Source: Nitrospira sp.
Lineage (GTDB): Bacteria > Nitrospirota > Nitrospiria > Nitrospirales > Nitrospiraceae
Assembly: GCA_031315995.1 (NCBI GenBank)
Contig: JALDRG010000003.1
Coordinates: 124,001-188,000, forward strand
DNA: 64,000 nt
Direction: 5' to 3'
The notes below the pieces were generated by a model. It did no database searches and was not told where the DNA came from. It worked only from the letters and a program-made list of their open reading frames with translations. Both the position numbers and the translations under genes were made by a program. Positions 28,034 through 37,700 of the stretch are shown in pieces. Position 1 is the stretch's first letter. Each line of letters opens with the position of its first letter.

Positions 28034-28079
28034 GCTCACACACCCGACCGCCTCTGGTATAATCCTCGAACGTGTGAGC
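28034..28079 (+). promoter_or_regulatory. Promoter of the two-component operon, flanked by an inverted repeat
   Basis: CTCACA (28035-28040), a 17-base spacer and a perfect extended -10, TGGTATAAT (TATAAT at 28058-28063). An 8-base inverted repeat, GCTCACAC (28034-28041) and GTGTGAGC (28072-28079), brackets the promoter, one arm on the -35 and the other just after the -10. It could be an operator or a stem in the early transcript; the gene's start is at 28087. Confidence 0.6.
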
Positions 28080-28086
28080 CCCATGT

Positions 28087-28758
28087 ATGCGCGTGCTTGT
28101 CATTGAAGATGAAACCAAGGTGGGCTCCTTCATCAGGCGAGCGCTTGAGGAAGAGAGCTACGCCGTCGACCTGTGCGAGGACGGCGCGCAAGGCCTCGAC
28201 ATGGCCTTGAGCGACAGTTACGACCTCATCATGATCGACCTTATGTTGCCGGGTCTGCCCGGACTGGAAGTGCTTACCCGCCTCCGCAAGGAGAAAATTC
28301 AAACCCCCGTACTGATCCTGACAGCGCAATCGAAAGTGGACCAACGAGTGAAAGGGCTAGACGCCGGCGCGGACGACTATCTCACGAAGCCCTTCGCCAT
28401 CGACGAGTTGCTCGCGCGGGTGCGGGCCTTGTTGCGACGAGGGACCGCCGAATCCTCCGGCACGCTCCAGGTGGACGACCTCCTGCTCAATCCGGCCACG
28501 CGCGAGGTCACGCGCGGCGGACAACGCATCGACCTGACGGTGAAGGAGTACGCGCTGCTGGAATATTTCATGCGCCAGGCCGGACGCGTGTTGACCCGTC
28601 CGATGATTTCCGATCACGTCTGGAATCAGGACTTCGATACCTTCACCAACGTCATCGATGTCTATGTGAATTACCTGCGCAATAAAATCGATCGCGGGCG
28701 GGCCCGCAAGTTGATCCATACGATCCGAGGGAGTGGGTACATGCTCAAGGTGGACTGA
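28087..28758 (+). CDS. OmpR/PhoB-family response regulator
   Basis: A 223-residue protein. The receiver domain has the acidic pair EDE at 7-9, the phosphoacceptor Asp51 in IMIDLMLPG, and the lysine of the YLTKPF motif. The C-terminal winged helix has the OmpR-type LTVKEYALLEYFMRQAGRVL and VYVNYLRNKID blocks. It should bind DNA as a phosphorylated dimer. It overlaps the kinase gene (TGATG), so the two form a pair. The operon promoter at 28035-28063 carries an inverted repeat that could be its own operator. Confidence 0.95.
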   Translation: MRVLVIEDETKVGSFIRRALEEESYAVDLCEDGAQGLDMALSDSYDLIMIDLMLPGLPGLEVLTRLRKEKIQTPVLILTAQSKVDQRVKGLDAGADDYLTKPFAIDELLARVRALLRRGTAESSGTLQVDDLLLNPATREVTRGGQRIDLTVKEYALLEYFMRQAGRVLTRPMISDHVWNQDFDTFTNVIDVYVNYLRNKIDRGRARKLIHTIRGSGYMLKVD

Positions 28759-30161
28759 TGCCGCTTCGAGTCCGGCTCACACTCTGGTATGGAACGGCCT
28801 TGGCTCTCATCCTGCTGACGTTCTCCGTAGTGCTCTACACCATCACGGCCAGCAGTCTCCGAGACCAAGTCGATGAATCGTTGGAAGAAACCGCATCTGC
28901 CGCCGTGCGTTCGTTAGAGACGCGGGGCTTTCTGCCCCTGATCGATGAAGACGCGCTTTTGAGCCAATTCCCTGAGTTGACTCGGATCGACAAATTCTTC
29001 CAGATATTCAGTCCCACCGGCACCATCACCATTCGCTCACCCAATATCAGGCAACACGACGTGCCATTGAGCCGTCACGCGCTGGAGGCCGCCTTTACCG
29101 GCAGTACCGTCTTCGAATCGGCCAGATATCCCAACGAACCGCCACTCCGCCTGGTTTCCGTTCCCATCATCTACCGCGGCTCCCTGCTCTATATCGTGCA
29201 AGTCGGCACGACCCTGGAAGCCGTCGAGGAAACCTTGCGCCGTTTTTTGCTGGTCCTTGTCGTCATGGCGCCGATTGCCCTGGTCGTCTCCCTGGTCGGA
29301 GGATGGTTTCTGGCCGGACGCGCCCTGCGGCCCGTCGATTCCATCACCATCGCGGCACAACGCATTGCCGCGGGCGACCTGACACAGCGCCTGACCTCAG
29401 AACGCTCCTCGGATGAAATCGGACGCCTCACCGACACGTTCAACAACATGATCGCGCGCTTGGAAACCTCCTTCGCCCAAATCCGGCAATTCAGCAGCGA
29501 TGCCTCACACGAACTACGGACCCCGCTGACCGTCATGAAGGGCGAAAGCGAGTTGGTCCTGCGTCGTCCTCATCCCGTCGAAGATTACATCGCCGTCGTC
29601 GAAAGTAATCTGGAAGAAATCGACCGGATGTCACGCATCGTCGAGGAACTCTTATTCCTGTCGCGGGCGGATTTGGGGCAAGTCAAAACCGAATGTGAAC
29701 CGGTCCGCCTGGAGGCGTTGGTGGAGGATATTCAACGTCAGGCCTGCCTGCTCGGCCAAGAGCGCGAGGTCGAGGTCATCATCGGCACCATCCAACCGGC
29801 GACCGTCCGGGGCGACGAACTTCGCCTGCGAGAACTGATTCTGAACATTGTCGACAATGCCGTGAAATACTCCCACCCGCACGGCAAGGTGGAGATCGAT
29901 CTGCTGGTGGAAGGCGGCACGGTTCGTCTCTCAGTGCGCGACCACGGGATCGGCATCCCCCAGGACGCGCACAAACAACTCTTCGACCGCTTCTTCCGCA
30001 CCGACGACGCGCGGGCCCACACGAAAAAGGGGACCGGGCTCGGCCTGGCCATCTGCGCTTGGATTGCGGAGGCTCACCACGGACACATCGAGGTGCAGAG
30101 CGAGGTGGGAACAGGATCAACGTTCACCATCGTGCTTCCTCTGGCCACGCCGGCGGCTTAA
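28758..30161 (+). CDS. Membrane sensor histidine kinase
   Basis: A 467-residue protein: membrane helix 1 (LTLWYGTALALILLTFSVVL), a periplasmic sensor domain of about 140 residues, helix 2 (LVVMAPIALVVSLVGGWFLAG), a HAMP domain (RIAAGDLTQRLTSERSSDEI), HisKA with the phosphorylated histidine in SSDASHELRTPLTVM, and an HATPase domain with N (NIVDNAVKYS), G1 (VRDHGIGIP) and G2 (GTGLGLAIC) boxes. It is complete and should be active. The layout matches stress-sensing kinases such as CpxA, consistent with the DegP gene next to it, but the ligand is unknown. Confidence 0.95.
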   Translation: MPLRVRLTLWYGTALALILLTFSVVLYTITASSLRDQVDESLEETASAAVRSLETRGFLPLIDEDALLSQFPELTRIDKFFQIFSPTGTITIRSPNIRQHDVPLSRHALEAAFTGSTVFESARYPNEPPLRLVSVPIIYRGSLLYIVQVGTTLEAVEETLRRFLLVLVVMAPIALVVSLVGGWFLAGRALRPVDSITIAAQRIAAGDLTQRLTSERSSDEIGRLTDTFNNMIARLETSFAQIRQFSSDASHELRTPLTVMKGESELVLRRPHPVEDYIAVVESNLEEIDRMSRIVEELLFLSRADLGQVKTECEPVRLEALVEDIQRQACLLGQEREVEVIIGTIQPATVRGDELRLRELILNIVDNAVKYSHPHGKVEIDLLVEGGTVRLSVRDHGIGIPQDAHKQLFDRFFRTDDARAHTKKGTGLGLAICAWIAEAHHGHIEVQSEVGTGSTFTIVLPLATPAA

Positions 30162-30273
30162 CACCTTCTAATCCCGCCCTAATTGGTTTCTCATCCACGG
30201 CTGCTACCTTCCAGAATATGTGCTGCGGGATCTCTCCCGCACAGACGAATCGCCATCTCCAAGGAGGAGCCTT

Positions 30274-31752
30274 ATGAAACGACCCACGCAGTCTCTCAGT
30301 GCCATTGCCGGCATCGCCGCCCTGGGCGCTGCCCTGATATGGAGTTATTTCCCGCTCACGACCTCACACGCCTCAAATCCGTCGGCAACCGCAGAGGAGC
30401 GCCCGGTCACGATAGCTGGAGCCTTGCCCGCAGCCGGATTCACGGATGTGGCCAAGACCGTCACCCCGGCCGTCGTGAACATCACTACGAGCGGGGTAGA
30501 AGAAGTCTCCGACTCATCTCATCCACGTGGTCGGATGGAGGACTTTTTCGGATCTCCGTTTGGACCCCGACGATTCGGCCCGCCGATGGAGCCTCGGGAA
30601 CGTCGCGGCGGAGGGCAGGGATCGGGCGTGATCGTCACCCCTGATGGCTATGTCTTGACCAACAACCATGTGATCGCAGGAGCCAAAACAGTCACCGTCA
30701 CACTTCCCGACAAACGAGAATTCAAAGGGCGAATTGTCGGCAGTGACCCCAAAAGTGACATTGCGGTGATCAAGATCGACGGCAATCAGCTCCCGACGAT
30801 CCCATGGGGCGACTCCAGCCGCCTTCAAGTGGGGGAATACGTGCTGGCTGTCGGGAATCCCTTCGGATTGAATTCCACGGTGACCCTGGGGATCGTCAGT
30901 GCTCTGGGCCGTGGTCACATGGGGATTACCCAGTATGAAGATTTCATCCAGACGGATGCCGCCATCAATCCTGGAAACAGCGGCGGTGCACTCGTCAACA
31001 CCAAGGGGGAGTTGATCGGCATCAACACGGCGATCTTCTCACAGACCGGCGGCTACCAAGGCGTCGGCTTCGCGGTCCCAACCGGCATGAGCAAACCCAT
31101 CTACGAGAGCTTGGTCAAGACCGGAAAAGTCGTACGTGGGTATCTGGGTATCGGGATACAGGATCTGAATCAGGAGCTGGCTACGTCGTTCAATGTCAAA
31201 GGAAGCAACGGCGCCATCGTCACTGATGTGAAGGAAGAGGGGCCCGCGGACAAAGCCGGCCTCAAACAAGGCGACGTGATCCTTTCATTTCAGGGAACGC
31301 CGATCGCAGACGCGGTGACACTCCAGCGGGCTGTCACGCGAAGCAGCGTCGGCAGCACCTCCACGGTGAAAGTGATGCGGGATGGACGTGAGAAAGACCT
31401 GACCGTGACCATCGGTGAACTACCGGACGACCCGCAAGTCGCCAAGGTGGAGGCTGGCCCTTCCGAGCAGCCGCTGGCGGGACTCGCGGTGCAGGAACTG
31501 GATCGGGAAACAGCCCAGGAACTCGGGCTCAAAGGGAAAGTTCAGGGTGTCGTCGTCACCACCGTCGATCCCGAGAGTGACGCGGAGCGCGCCGGGTTGA
31601 TGCCGGGCGACGTCATCCGTGAGATCAACCGCAAACCGGTCGCATCGATGACGGATTTCAATCGAGCAGCGTCCGATCTCAAGAAAGGGCAAACCGTGTT
31701 GGTCCTGGTCAATCGGAGAGGGGCCTCGCTGTATCTCAGCGCAAAGATCTAA
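30274..31752 (+). CDS. degP: DegP/HtrA-type serine protease
   Basis: A 492-residue periplasmic protease. It starts at an ATG with a strong ribosome binding site (AAGGAGG) and has a signal peptide (IAGIAALGAALIWSYF). The triad is His132 (TNNHVIAGA), Asp162 (SDIAVIKID) and Ser236 (GNSGGALVN). Two PDZ domains follow, the first with YLGIGIQDLN, the second ending in RGASLYLSAKI. Such proteins degrade or refold misfolded envelope proteins. Sitting next to a kinase/regulator pair, it is a natural target for that system; the gap of 112 bases may hold its own promoter, which I could not identify. Confidence 0.94.
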   Translation: MKRPTQSLSAIAGIAALGAALIWSYFPLTTSHASNPSATAEERPVTIAGALPAAGFTDVAKTVTPAVVNITTSGVEEVSDSSHPRGRMEDFFGSPFGPRRFGPPMEPRERRGGGQGSGVIVTPDGYVLTNNHVIAGAKTVTVTLPDKREFKGRIVGSDPKSDIAVIKIDGNQLPTIPWGDSSRLQVGEYVLAVGNPFGLNSTVTLGIVSALGRGHMGITQYEDFIQTDAAINPGNSGGALVNTKGELIGINTAIFSQTGGYQGVGFAVPTGMSKPIYESLVKTGKVVRGYLGIGIQDLNQELATSFNVKGSNGAIVTDVKEEGPADKAGLKQGDVILSFQGTPIADAVTLQRAVTRSSVGSTSTVKVMRDGREKDLTVTIGELPDDPQVAKVEAGPSEQPLAGLAVQELDRETAQELGLKGKVQGVVVTTVDPESDAERAGLMPGDVIREINRKPVASMTDFNRAASDLKKGQTVLVLVNRRGASLYLSAKI

Positions 31753-31771
31753 GCGAAACAGCGCAGGGCCA

Positions 31772-31811
31772 GGCAGGCTGCCGATGAGCACAGGCTTATC
31801 GGTAGCCTGCC
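31772..31811. terminator. Bidirectional terminator between degP and rimO
   Basis: A strong stem: GGCAGGCT pairs with AGCCTGCC, and inside it CCGAT pairs with ATCGG, each half separated by a single mismatched base (g and t), with a 12-base loop. It overlaps the last codons and stop of rimO. No T-run follows on either side. Confidence 0.6.
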
Positions 31812-33250
31812 CCGGATTTCTTGGGCATGAGCAGTGCCGAGGGGGCGGGAGTCGGTGATGATGTGGGCGACTTGCCAACCGGCTGAGCAATCAGATCGTA
31901 GCCGGCGACATCGGTGACCGTGACCGACACGAATTCGCCCGCCTTTGCGGCTCCACGCTCGCAAAACACCACTCCGTCGATCTCAGGTGCCAGCCCTTCG
32001 TGTCTGGCCTCAAGCAGTCGGTCCGAATCTTCAGAGGTCCCATCTACAAGAACCTCCATCGTGCGGCCAAGGTAGTCGCGATTCTTGGCTCCCGAGATCG
32101 ACTCCTGTAGAGCCAACAATTCATTGCGCCGTTCTTCCATCACCGCTCGGTCGACTTTCTGGTCGAGATCAACGGCGGACGTACCTTCCTCATCGGAATA
32201 GAGAAACACCGCGACGCGATCAAATTCCATCTCCAGCATGAATCGGCGTAACTCGTCGAACATAGCGTCTGTCTCACCGGGAAATCCGACGATAAACGCC
32301 GTCCTAAAAAAGACGCCGGGAATCTTGGCGCGAATACGTTCGACCAATTTAACCAGGTGTTTGCGGTCTCCCAGACGGTGCATCCGTTTCAGCATGCCGT
32401 CGCTGATATGCTGGAGCGGCATGTCGAGATACTTGGTGATGCGTGCTTCCCCGGCATACAGATCCAGCAACTCATCCGTCACCTGTTGCGGATACAGATA
32501 AAACGGCCTGATCCAGCGCACACCTTCCACCGTCACCAATTCTCGAAGCAGCGCTGTGAGCCCCTGTTTCAGCCCCAGGTCCACCCCGTAATTGATCGTG
32601 TCCTGGGAAATCAGGTTGAGCTCCTTCACCCCTTCTTGCGCCAATCGCCTCGCCTCGGCCACGATCGATTCGATCGGACGGCTCTTTTGTTTGCCGCGCA
32701 TGATCGGAATCGCACAAAACGCACAGTTCCGGTTGCATCCTTCGGCGATTTTCAGATAGGCGCTGTGAGGCGTTCCAAGACGGATGCGCGGCGTCTCGGC
32801 GTCGTAGAGATAGGGGGGCTGCCCCAGCCACACACGCTGTTGACGCGCCTTGGGAGTCAGCAAGCTGCGGCAGATGTCCGCGATGCGTCCGAACTCGCCT
32901 GTTCCAACCACGCCGTCCAATTCAGGGAGTTCCTTCAAGAGCTCGCCCTGATACCGCTGCGCCAGGCAGCCCGCCGCGATCAATACCCGACAGGAGCCGG
33001 ACGTCTTCAGCCGTCCGTGTTCGATGATGCTGTTGATCGATTCCTGTTTGGCCTCTTCGATAAAGCCGCAGGTATTGATAATGACGACTTCGGCGGCTCG
33101 CGCGTCGCCGGTGAGCTGGAACCCATCGGCGACCAACGTGCCCAGCATGACCTCAGAATCCACCTGATTCTTAGAACAACCCAGGTTCACAAATCCAATG
33201 GTGGGTTTGGTCCGTTGTGCGCGAGATGGGGTGATCAATGAGGATGCCAT
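31796..33250 (-). CDS. rimO: Ribosomal protein S12 methylthiotransferase RimO
   Basis: A 484-residue radical-SAM methylthiotransferase. The N-terminal domain has GFVNLGCSKNQVDSEVMLG with its first cluster-binding cysteine and VIINTCGFIEEAKQESINSI with the second; the radical-SAM cluster motif is CNRNCAFCAIP. The C-terminal TRAM domain ends near VSVTVTDVAGYDLIAQ. SKNQVDSE and the sequence in the radical SAM core favour RimO over MiaB. It modifies Asp88 of ribosomal protein S12. It is transcribed against degP, sharing the hairpin at 31772-31811. Confidence 0.94.
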   Translation of the reverse strand: MASSLITPSRAQRTKPTIGFVNLGCSKNQVDSEVMLGTLVADGFQLTGDARAAEVVIINTCGFIEEAKQESINSIIEHGRLKTSGSCRVLIAAGCLAQRYQGELLKELPELDGVVGTGEFGRIADICRSLLTPKARQQRVWLGQPPYLYDAETPRIRLGTPHSAYLKIAEGCNRNCAFCAIPIMRGKQKSRPIESIVAEARRLAQEGVKELNLISQDTINYGVDLGLKQGLTALLRELVTVEGVRWIRPFYLYPQQVTDELLDLYAGEARITKYLDMPLQHISDGMLKRMHRLGDRKHLVKLVERIRAKIPGVFFRTAFIVGFPGETDAMFDELRRFMLEMEFDRVAVFLYSDEEGTSAVDLDQKVDRAVMEERRNELLALQESISGAKNRDYLGRTMEVLVDGTSEDSDRLLEARHEGLAPEIDGVVFCERGAAKAGEFVSVTVTDVAGYDLIAQPVGKSPTSSPTPAPSALLMPKKSGAGYR

Positions 33251-33334
33251 GACGTGGCAGTCTACGAGACACAGGAAAAGACTGTCAAACAGGGTCTCTT
33301 GCTATTTCGTCTGAAGCTATCCTAGATTGAGCAG

Positions 33335-33874
33335 ATGATCCGGACGTTTCAAGGCATCAGACCGACCATCCCACAGTCCTGCTTCATCGAGGAGACCGCC
33401 GTGGTCATCGGCGATGTCGTGATGGGCGAAGACTGCAGCGCCTGGTTTCATGCCGTCATTCGCGGCGATGTGAATTCCATTCGCATCGGCGACCGCACGA
33501 ACGTGCAGGATCTCTGCATGTTACATGTCACGCACGATACGCATCCGCTCATCATCGGCGACGACGTCACCATCGGGCACAACGTCGTGCTGCATGGCTG
33601 CACCATCCGCAACCGAGTACTCGTCGGCATGGGCGCCATCATCATGGACGGCGCCGTGATCGAGGAAGATTCGGTGGTCGGCGCCGGCGCACTGATCACA
33701 GAAGGCACCATCGTCCCCCCCAAGAGCCTCATCCTGGGATCACCAGCCAAGGTGAAACGCCCCGTCACCGAGCAGGAACTCGCCTGGATTCGAGAGTCGG
33801 CTCAAAACTATATGCGCTATGCTCGCCAATACCTCTTTGGCCCCGACAAGCCTCGTCCTGGGTTTTGGGTCTAA
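33335..33874 (+). CDS. Gamma-type carbonic anhydrase family protein
   Basis: A 179-residue left-handed beta-helix protein (hexapeptide repeats IGDDVTIGHNVVLHGCTIRN and VLVGMGAIIMDGAVIEEDSV). The three zinc-ligand histidines fit HVTHDTHPL and GHNVVLHGC. The family comprises true carbonic anhydrases and members with uncertain activity (YrdA/CaiE-like). It begins divergently from rimO. No clear operon partner. Confidence 0.9.
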   Translation: MIRTFQGIRPTIPQSCFIEETAVVIGDVVMGEDCSAWFHAVIRGDVNSIRIGDRTNVQDLCMLHVTHDTHPLIIGDDVTIGHNVVLHGCTIRNRVLVGMGAIIMDGAVIEEDSVVGAGALITEGTIVPPKSLILGSPAKVKRPVTEQELAWIRESAQNYMRYARQYLFGPDKPRPGFWV

Positions 33875-33914
33875 CCTCATCACACACTCAAGCGGCCACG
33901 ACGCGAGCGACTCT

Positions 33915-34613
33915 TCATCCGATCCGCACCAGACAAATGGGATCACCGACCGTCGGCGATGCGAAGGCGCGACGGTCGATCCGGTAGGGAATGCCTCGCC
34001 GATGGCACCACTCGGCTACCCACACCGCCTCTTCAACCGTCGTCGTCACCGATCCCGGAATCATCAACCGATTTAGGCAACGATCCACAAGCGTGGCCAC
34101 CGCGCGCTGCTGAGGCAGAAATTTTCGTGCATCGAACGTCACAGGATTCGCGCGACCATAAGACAACGCCGAGAGTTCGGGGAATCGCTCGGGATCATTC
34201 AGCACGCTGACGAGCCATAGATGGTCCACCCGGTCCTTCACGGATCCGGCATCCAGATGCTGAAACCGAATCGGAAATCCGGCACAGGCACGATTCAGAA
34301 CCAGCACTTCCTGTTTTCGTAAGTTGCAGGCGACTGCCTGTCGCCCGAGATCCAGGCGTTCCATCGCAAGAAGCGGAATTTCCGCCACCCCGGCGCCCAC
34401 ATACAAACTGGTGCCGCCCGGTTGAAGTCGCACCACCAAGGCCTTCGCCAGCTTCAGACCAAGACGTTGACAGGGCCCACGCTTCGCCTCCCAAAATTCG
34501 TCCCCACCTTCGTCGCAATAGACCGGACCCAATCGCGCGTAATCGAGATGCGCGAAGATCTCCTTCACCGCACGCCGCGTGACAGGGCCTACTGCCATGG
34601 TTTTACGCGCCAT
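33915..34613 (-). CDS. Rossmann-fold, methyltransferase-like protein
   Basis: A 232-residue protein with an SAM-type glycine motif LYVGAGVAEIPLLAMERLDL followed by VACNLRKQEVLVLNRAC, the pattern of a beta1-alpha-beta2 methyltransferase core. The remaining sequence (FQHLDAGSVKDRVDHLWLVSVLND) fits the following strands. A class I methyltransferase fold is likely, but the target is unknown and catalytic residues are not obvious. It has a GGAG ribosome binding site and stands between the gamma-CA gene and argB with no clear operon partner. 34614-34826 holds no gene that I can support. Confidence 0.55.
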   Translation of the reverse strand: MARKTMAVGPVTRRAVKEIFAHLDYARLGPVYCDEGGDEFWEAKRGPCQRLGLKLAKALVVRLQPGGTSLYVGAGVAEIPLLAMERLDLGRQAVACNLRKQEVLVLNRACAGFPIRFQHLDAGSVKDRVDHLWLVSVLNDPERFPELSALSYGRANPVTFDARKFLPQQRAVATLVDRCLNRLMIPGSVTTTVEEAVWVAEWCHRRGIPYRIDRRAFASPTVGDPICLVRIG

Positions 34614-34826
34614 AATCTCCCATACGGGCCAAGGACGTGGCTGCTGACGCTGCGCCGGTGACGACTTGGCTCTTCAATTGAGGGTGGACGTATCGCTCGG
34701 TTGATGGGAATGCAGATGTTTGAAATTCGCCCTGGCGGTTAACAGCCCCCAGTGGAACCCTTGATTCCGGAACGTGGCCTGCTTACTTCGTCCGGTATCG
34801 GGCTATCGGGCGCACTCCGCAGCCTG

Positions 34827-35723
34827 CTAGGCGACGATCTCCGTGCCGATACCCTTGTGGGTAAAGATTTCCAGCAAAATGGCATGCGGCACGCGGCCAT
34901 CGACGATGTGTGCTTTCCCGACGCCGCCGGCGACGGCATCCAGGCAGGCATGCACCTTCGGCAGCATACCTTCACCGATGGTGCCCCGCTTGACCATACG
35001 CTGCACATCCTTGCGCGAGACCGTGGAGAGGTGGCGGCCGTTCGCATCGCGGATGCCTTTCACATCTGTCAGCATCACCAGTTTTTCCGCCTTGAGTGCC
35101 GCCGCAATCGCTCCCGCCACCAGATCGGCATTGATATTGTACGTATTCCCCTCCTGGTCCGTTCCGATCGGCGCAATGACCGGGATGTAGTGGTCTTCCT
35201 GGAGTTTCAGGAGCAGCGTGGGATCGATCGATTTCACGTCGCCGACAAATCCGAAATCGGCATCCGAATCAGCGGTATCGAGATCTTTCTCGATGCTTTC
35301 CGCCCACGCTTTCGCCGTCAACGGCTTGGTCAACATCAGGCCGCCATCCTTTCCGCTGAGCCCGACCGCCTGCCCGCCGTGTCGGTTCAGGAGGTCTACA
35401 ATTTCCATGTTGATCCGGCCGGCCAGCACCATCTCCACAATTTCCATCGTCGCGGCGTCGGTGACCCGCACCCCATGCCGAAATTTCGCTTCCATCCCCA
35501 ACCGTTCCAGCATCCGGTCGATTTGCGGACCGCCGCCATGGACCACGACCGGATTCAAGCCGACGTATTTCAATAGGACGACGTTCTGCGCGAACCGCGC
35601 TTTGAGCGAGGCATCCGTCATCGCATGCCCCCCATACTTGATGACGACCGTCTTACCCTTGAAGGCGCGGATATAGGGCAGGGCCTCAATCAGCACGTCC
35701 GCTTTTTTAATCAGTTTGTTCAT
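34827..35723 (-). CDS. argB: Acetylglutamate kinase
   Basis: A 298-residue amino-acid kinase with the ATP-site KYGGHAM (VVIKYGGHAM), the N-acetylglutamate loop VVVHGGGPQIDRML, and VIAPIGTDQEGNTYNINADL. It phosphorylates N-acetyl-L-glutamate in arginine synthesis and is the usual target of arginine feedback when the N-terminal helix is extended, as here (about 25 residues before the ATP site). It starts 24 bases after hslU on the same strand, the last gene of the operon. The other arginine genes are not in the window. Confidence 0.95.
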   Translation of the reverse strand: MNKLIKKADVLIEALPYIRAFKGKTVVIKYGGHAMTDASLKARFAQNVVLLKYVGLNPVVVHGGGPQIDRMLERLGMEAKFRHGVRVTDAATMEIVEMVLAGRINMEIVDLLNRHGGQAVGLSGKDGGLMLTKPLTAKAWAESIEKDLDTADSDADFGFVGDVKSIDPTLLLKLQEDHYIPVIAPIGTDQEGNTYNINADLVAGAIAAALKAEKLVMLTDVKGIRDANGRHLSTVSRKDVQRMVKRGTIGEGMLPKVHACLDAVAGGVGKAHIVDGRVPHAILLEIFTHKGIGTEIVA

Positions 35724-35747
35724 GCGCCCTCCGCTGCCACCTGCCGC

Positions 35748-37151
35748 TTACAGAATATAGCGGCTCAGGTCTTGATCCTTCACAATATGTTGCAAACGTT
35801 CCCTGACATACCCGGCGTCCACGATGATGGTCTTCTCTTGCATCTCGGCTCCCTCGAACGACACCTGCTCCAATAACCTCTCCATAATCGTAAACAGCCG
35901 CCGGGCGCCGATGTTTTCTGTACGCTCGTTGACCTGCACGGCCGTCGCCGCAATCTCCGCCAGCCCGTCATCCGTAAACTCGACGGTGAGGCCTTCGGTC
36001 GCCATCAACGCGTAATACTGACGAACCAGGGCACCCCGCGGTTCGGTCAGGATGCGCACGAAGTCTTCCTTGGTGAGCGGCGCCAGCTCGACACGGATGG
36101 GGAAACGTCCCTGGAGTTCAGGAATCAAATCCGATGGCTTGGCGACATGAAACGCGCCGGCGGCGATGAAGAGAATATGGTCTGTCTGCACGGCGCCATG
36201 CTTGGTGCTGATGGTCGAGCCTTCTACAATCGGCAACAGGTCGCGCTGCACCCCCTCACGGGAGACATCCGGCCCCATCGCGCGTTCACGGCCGGCGATC
36301 TTGTCGATTTCGTCCAGAAAGACGATGCCGGTCTGCTCGACCTTCGTAATGGCCTCGCGGACCACCTCGTCCATATCGATCAGCTTTTGTGCTTCTTCCT
36401 GGGTGAGATGCTTCAACGCGTCCGGTATTTTCATCAACCGCTTCTTTTTCTTCCCTTGAAACATGCCGCCCAGCATGTCGCGCAGGTTCCCTTCAAGATC
36501 CTCCATGCCGCCCGCGTTTGAAATCACTCCTAGCGGCAACGCCCGCTCCTTCACATCTACCTCCACAGATCGCTGATCCAGCTTGCCCTCGCGCAATTGC
36601 AGGCGGAGCTTCGATCGCGTGGCATCAGGCGATTCCGCCGTATCCGGAGCGTCGGCACGCGCCTCCGAATGCTCGAATCCAGGCGGGGTGGGACGTGAAG
36701 GCGCACCGGGCAACAGGAGATCGAGCACCCGTTCTTCACCAAGTCGGGCGGCTTTCTCCTGCACGTCCTCCAAATGCTTGGTCTTGACCAGATTGATCGC
36801 CAGCTCAGTAAGATCACGAATGATGGACTCGACGTCTCGACCGACATACCCGACTTCGGTAAACTTCGACGCCTCCACCTTGATGAACGGCGCTTCGGCA
36901 AGTTTCGCCAGGCGTCTGGCGATTTCGGTTTTCCCCACGCCGGTCGGCCCGATCATGATGATGTTCTTCGGCATCACCTCATCGCGCAATTCGGGAGCTA
37001 ACTGCTGCCGACGCCAGCGGTTACGAAGCGCAATGGCCACCATGCGCTTGGCATCCTGCTGGCCGATCACATAGCGATCCAGCGCTTCGACGATTTGCCG
37101 GGGCGTCAGACTATTCACATTGAGGGAACGAGGCGTCGGTTCGGTCGTCAT
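35748..37151 (-). CDS. hslU: ATP-dependent protease ATPase subunit HslU
   Basis: A 467-residue AAA+ unfoldase that works with HslV. The Walker A loop GPTGVGKT is at residues 68-75; the Walker B is in [12 protein letters not shown]; the substrate pore motif follows [12 protein letters not shown]. The N-terminal [20 protein letters not shown] and C-terminal [22 protein letters not shown] are characteristic, the latter inserting into HslV. Residue 180-240 holds a low-complexity insertion (the I domain). It starts 12 bases after hslV. Confidence 0.97.
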   Translation of the reverse strand: MTTEPTPRSLNVNSLTPRQIVEALDRYVIGQQDAKRMVAIALRNRWRRQQLAPELRDEVMPKNIIMIGPTGVGKTEIARRLAKLAEAPFIKVEASKFTEVGYVGRDVESIIRDLTELAINLVKTKHLEDVQEKAARLGEERVLDLLLPGAPSRPTPPGFEHSEARADAPDTAESPDATRSKLRLQLREGKLDQRSVEVDVKERALPLGVISNAGGMEDLEGNLRDMLGGMFQGKKKKRLMKIPDALKHLTQEEAQKLIDMDEVVREAITKVEQTGIVFLDEIDKIAGRERAMGPDVSREGVQRDLLPIVEGSTISTKHGAVQTDHILFIAAGAFHVAKPSDLIPELQGRFPIRVELAPLTKEDFVRILTEPRGALVRQYYALMATEGLTVEFTDDGLAEIAATAVQVNERTENIGARRLFTIMERLLEQVSFEGAEMQEKTIIVDAGYVRERLQHIVKDQDLSRYIL

Positions 37152-37163
37152 GGCAAGCAGATC

Positions 37164-37700
37164 CTAACGCGAGAGCGATTCGATCACAATCTGTTGGTTG
37201 GTATAAATGTCGATCCCACCGGCGATCATCAAGGATTCACGGGCGACCTGTTCGGCGGCCAGCTCGGAATGCGCCAGCAATGCGCGGGCGGCGGCCAACG
37301 CATACGGTCCACCCGATCCGATCGCCAGGATGCCGTCTTCCGGCTCGACGACATCTCCGGTTCCGGAGATAATGAAGGAATGATCGAGATCGGCGACCGC
37401 TAACAACGCCTCAAGACGCCGTAACACGCGATCGGTCCGCCAATCTTTCGCCAGTTCTACCGCCGCCCTGGTCAGATTGCCGCGATATTCTTCCAATTTA
37501 GCCTCAAACTTTTCAAACAAGGTAAAGGCATCGGCCGTCGCCCCGGCGAACCCAGCCAGAACCGTGTCGTCGTGCATACGCCGCATTTTCCTGGCATTGT
37601 GCTTCATGACGGTGGTGCCGACCGTGACCTGTCCATCACAGCCCATCGTCACCTGACTCTTTCTTCTTACACATAGTACCGTCGTGGAGCGAATAATCAT
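37164..37700 (-). CDS. hslV: ATP-dependent protease subunit HslV
   Basis: A 178-residue threonine peptidase of the HslV type. The N terminus reads [13 protein letters not shown], so the active-site threonine (the TTVLCVRR position) is preceded by five residues, which must be removed. In many bacteria only the initiator methionine precedes the threonine. [30 protein letters not shown] and [18 protein letters not shown] are the family's hallmarks. It forms the HslUV protease with the next gene. The start overlaps the xerC stop by ATGA. Confidence 0.95.
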   Translation of the reverse strand: MIIRSTTVLCVRRKSQVTMGCDGQVTVGTTVMKHNARKMRRMHDDTVLAGFAGATADAFTLFEKFEAKLEEYRGNLTRAAVELAKDWRTDRVLRRLEALLAVADLDHSFIISGTGDVVEPEDGILAIGSGGPYALAAARALLAHSELAAEQVARESLMIAGGIDIYTNQQIVIESLSR

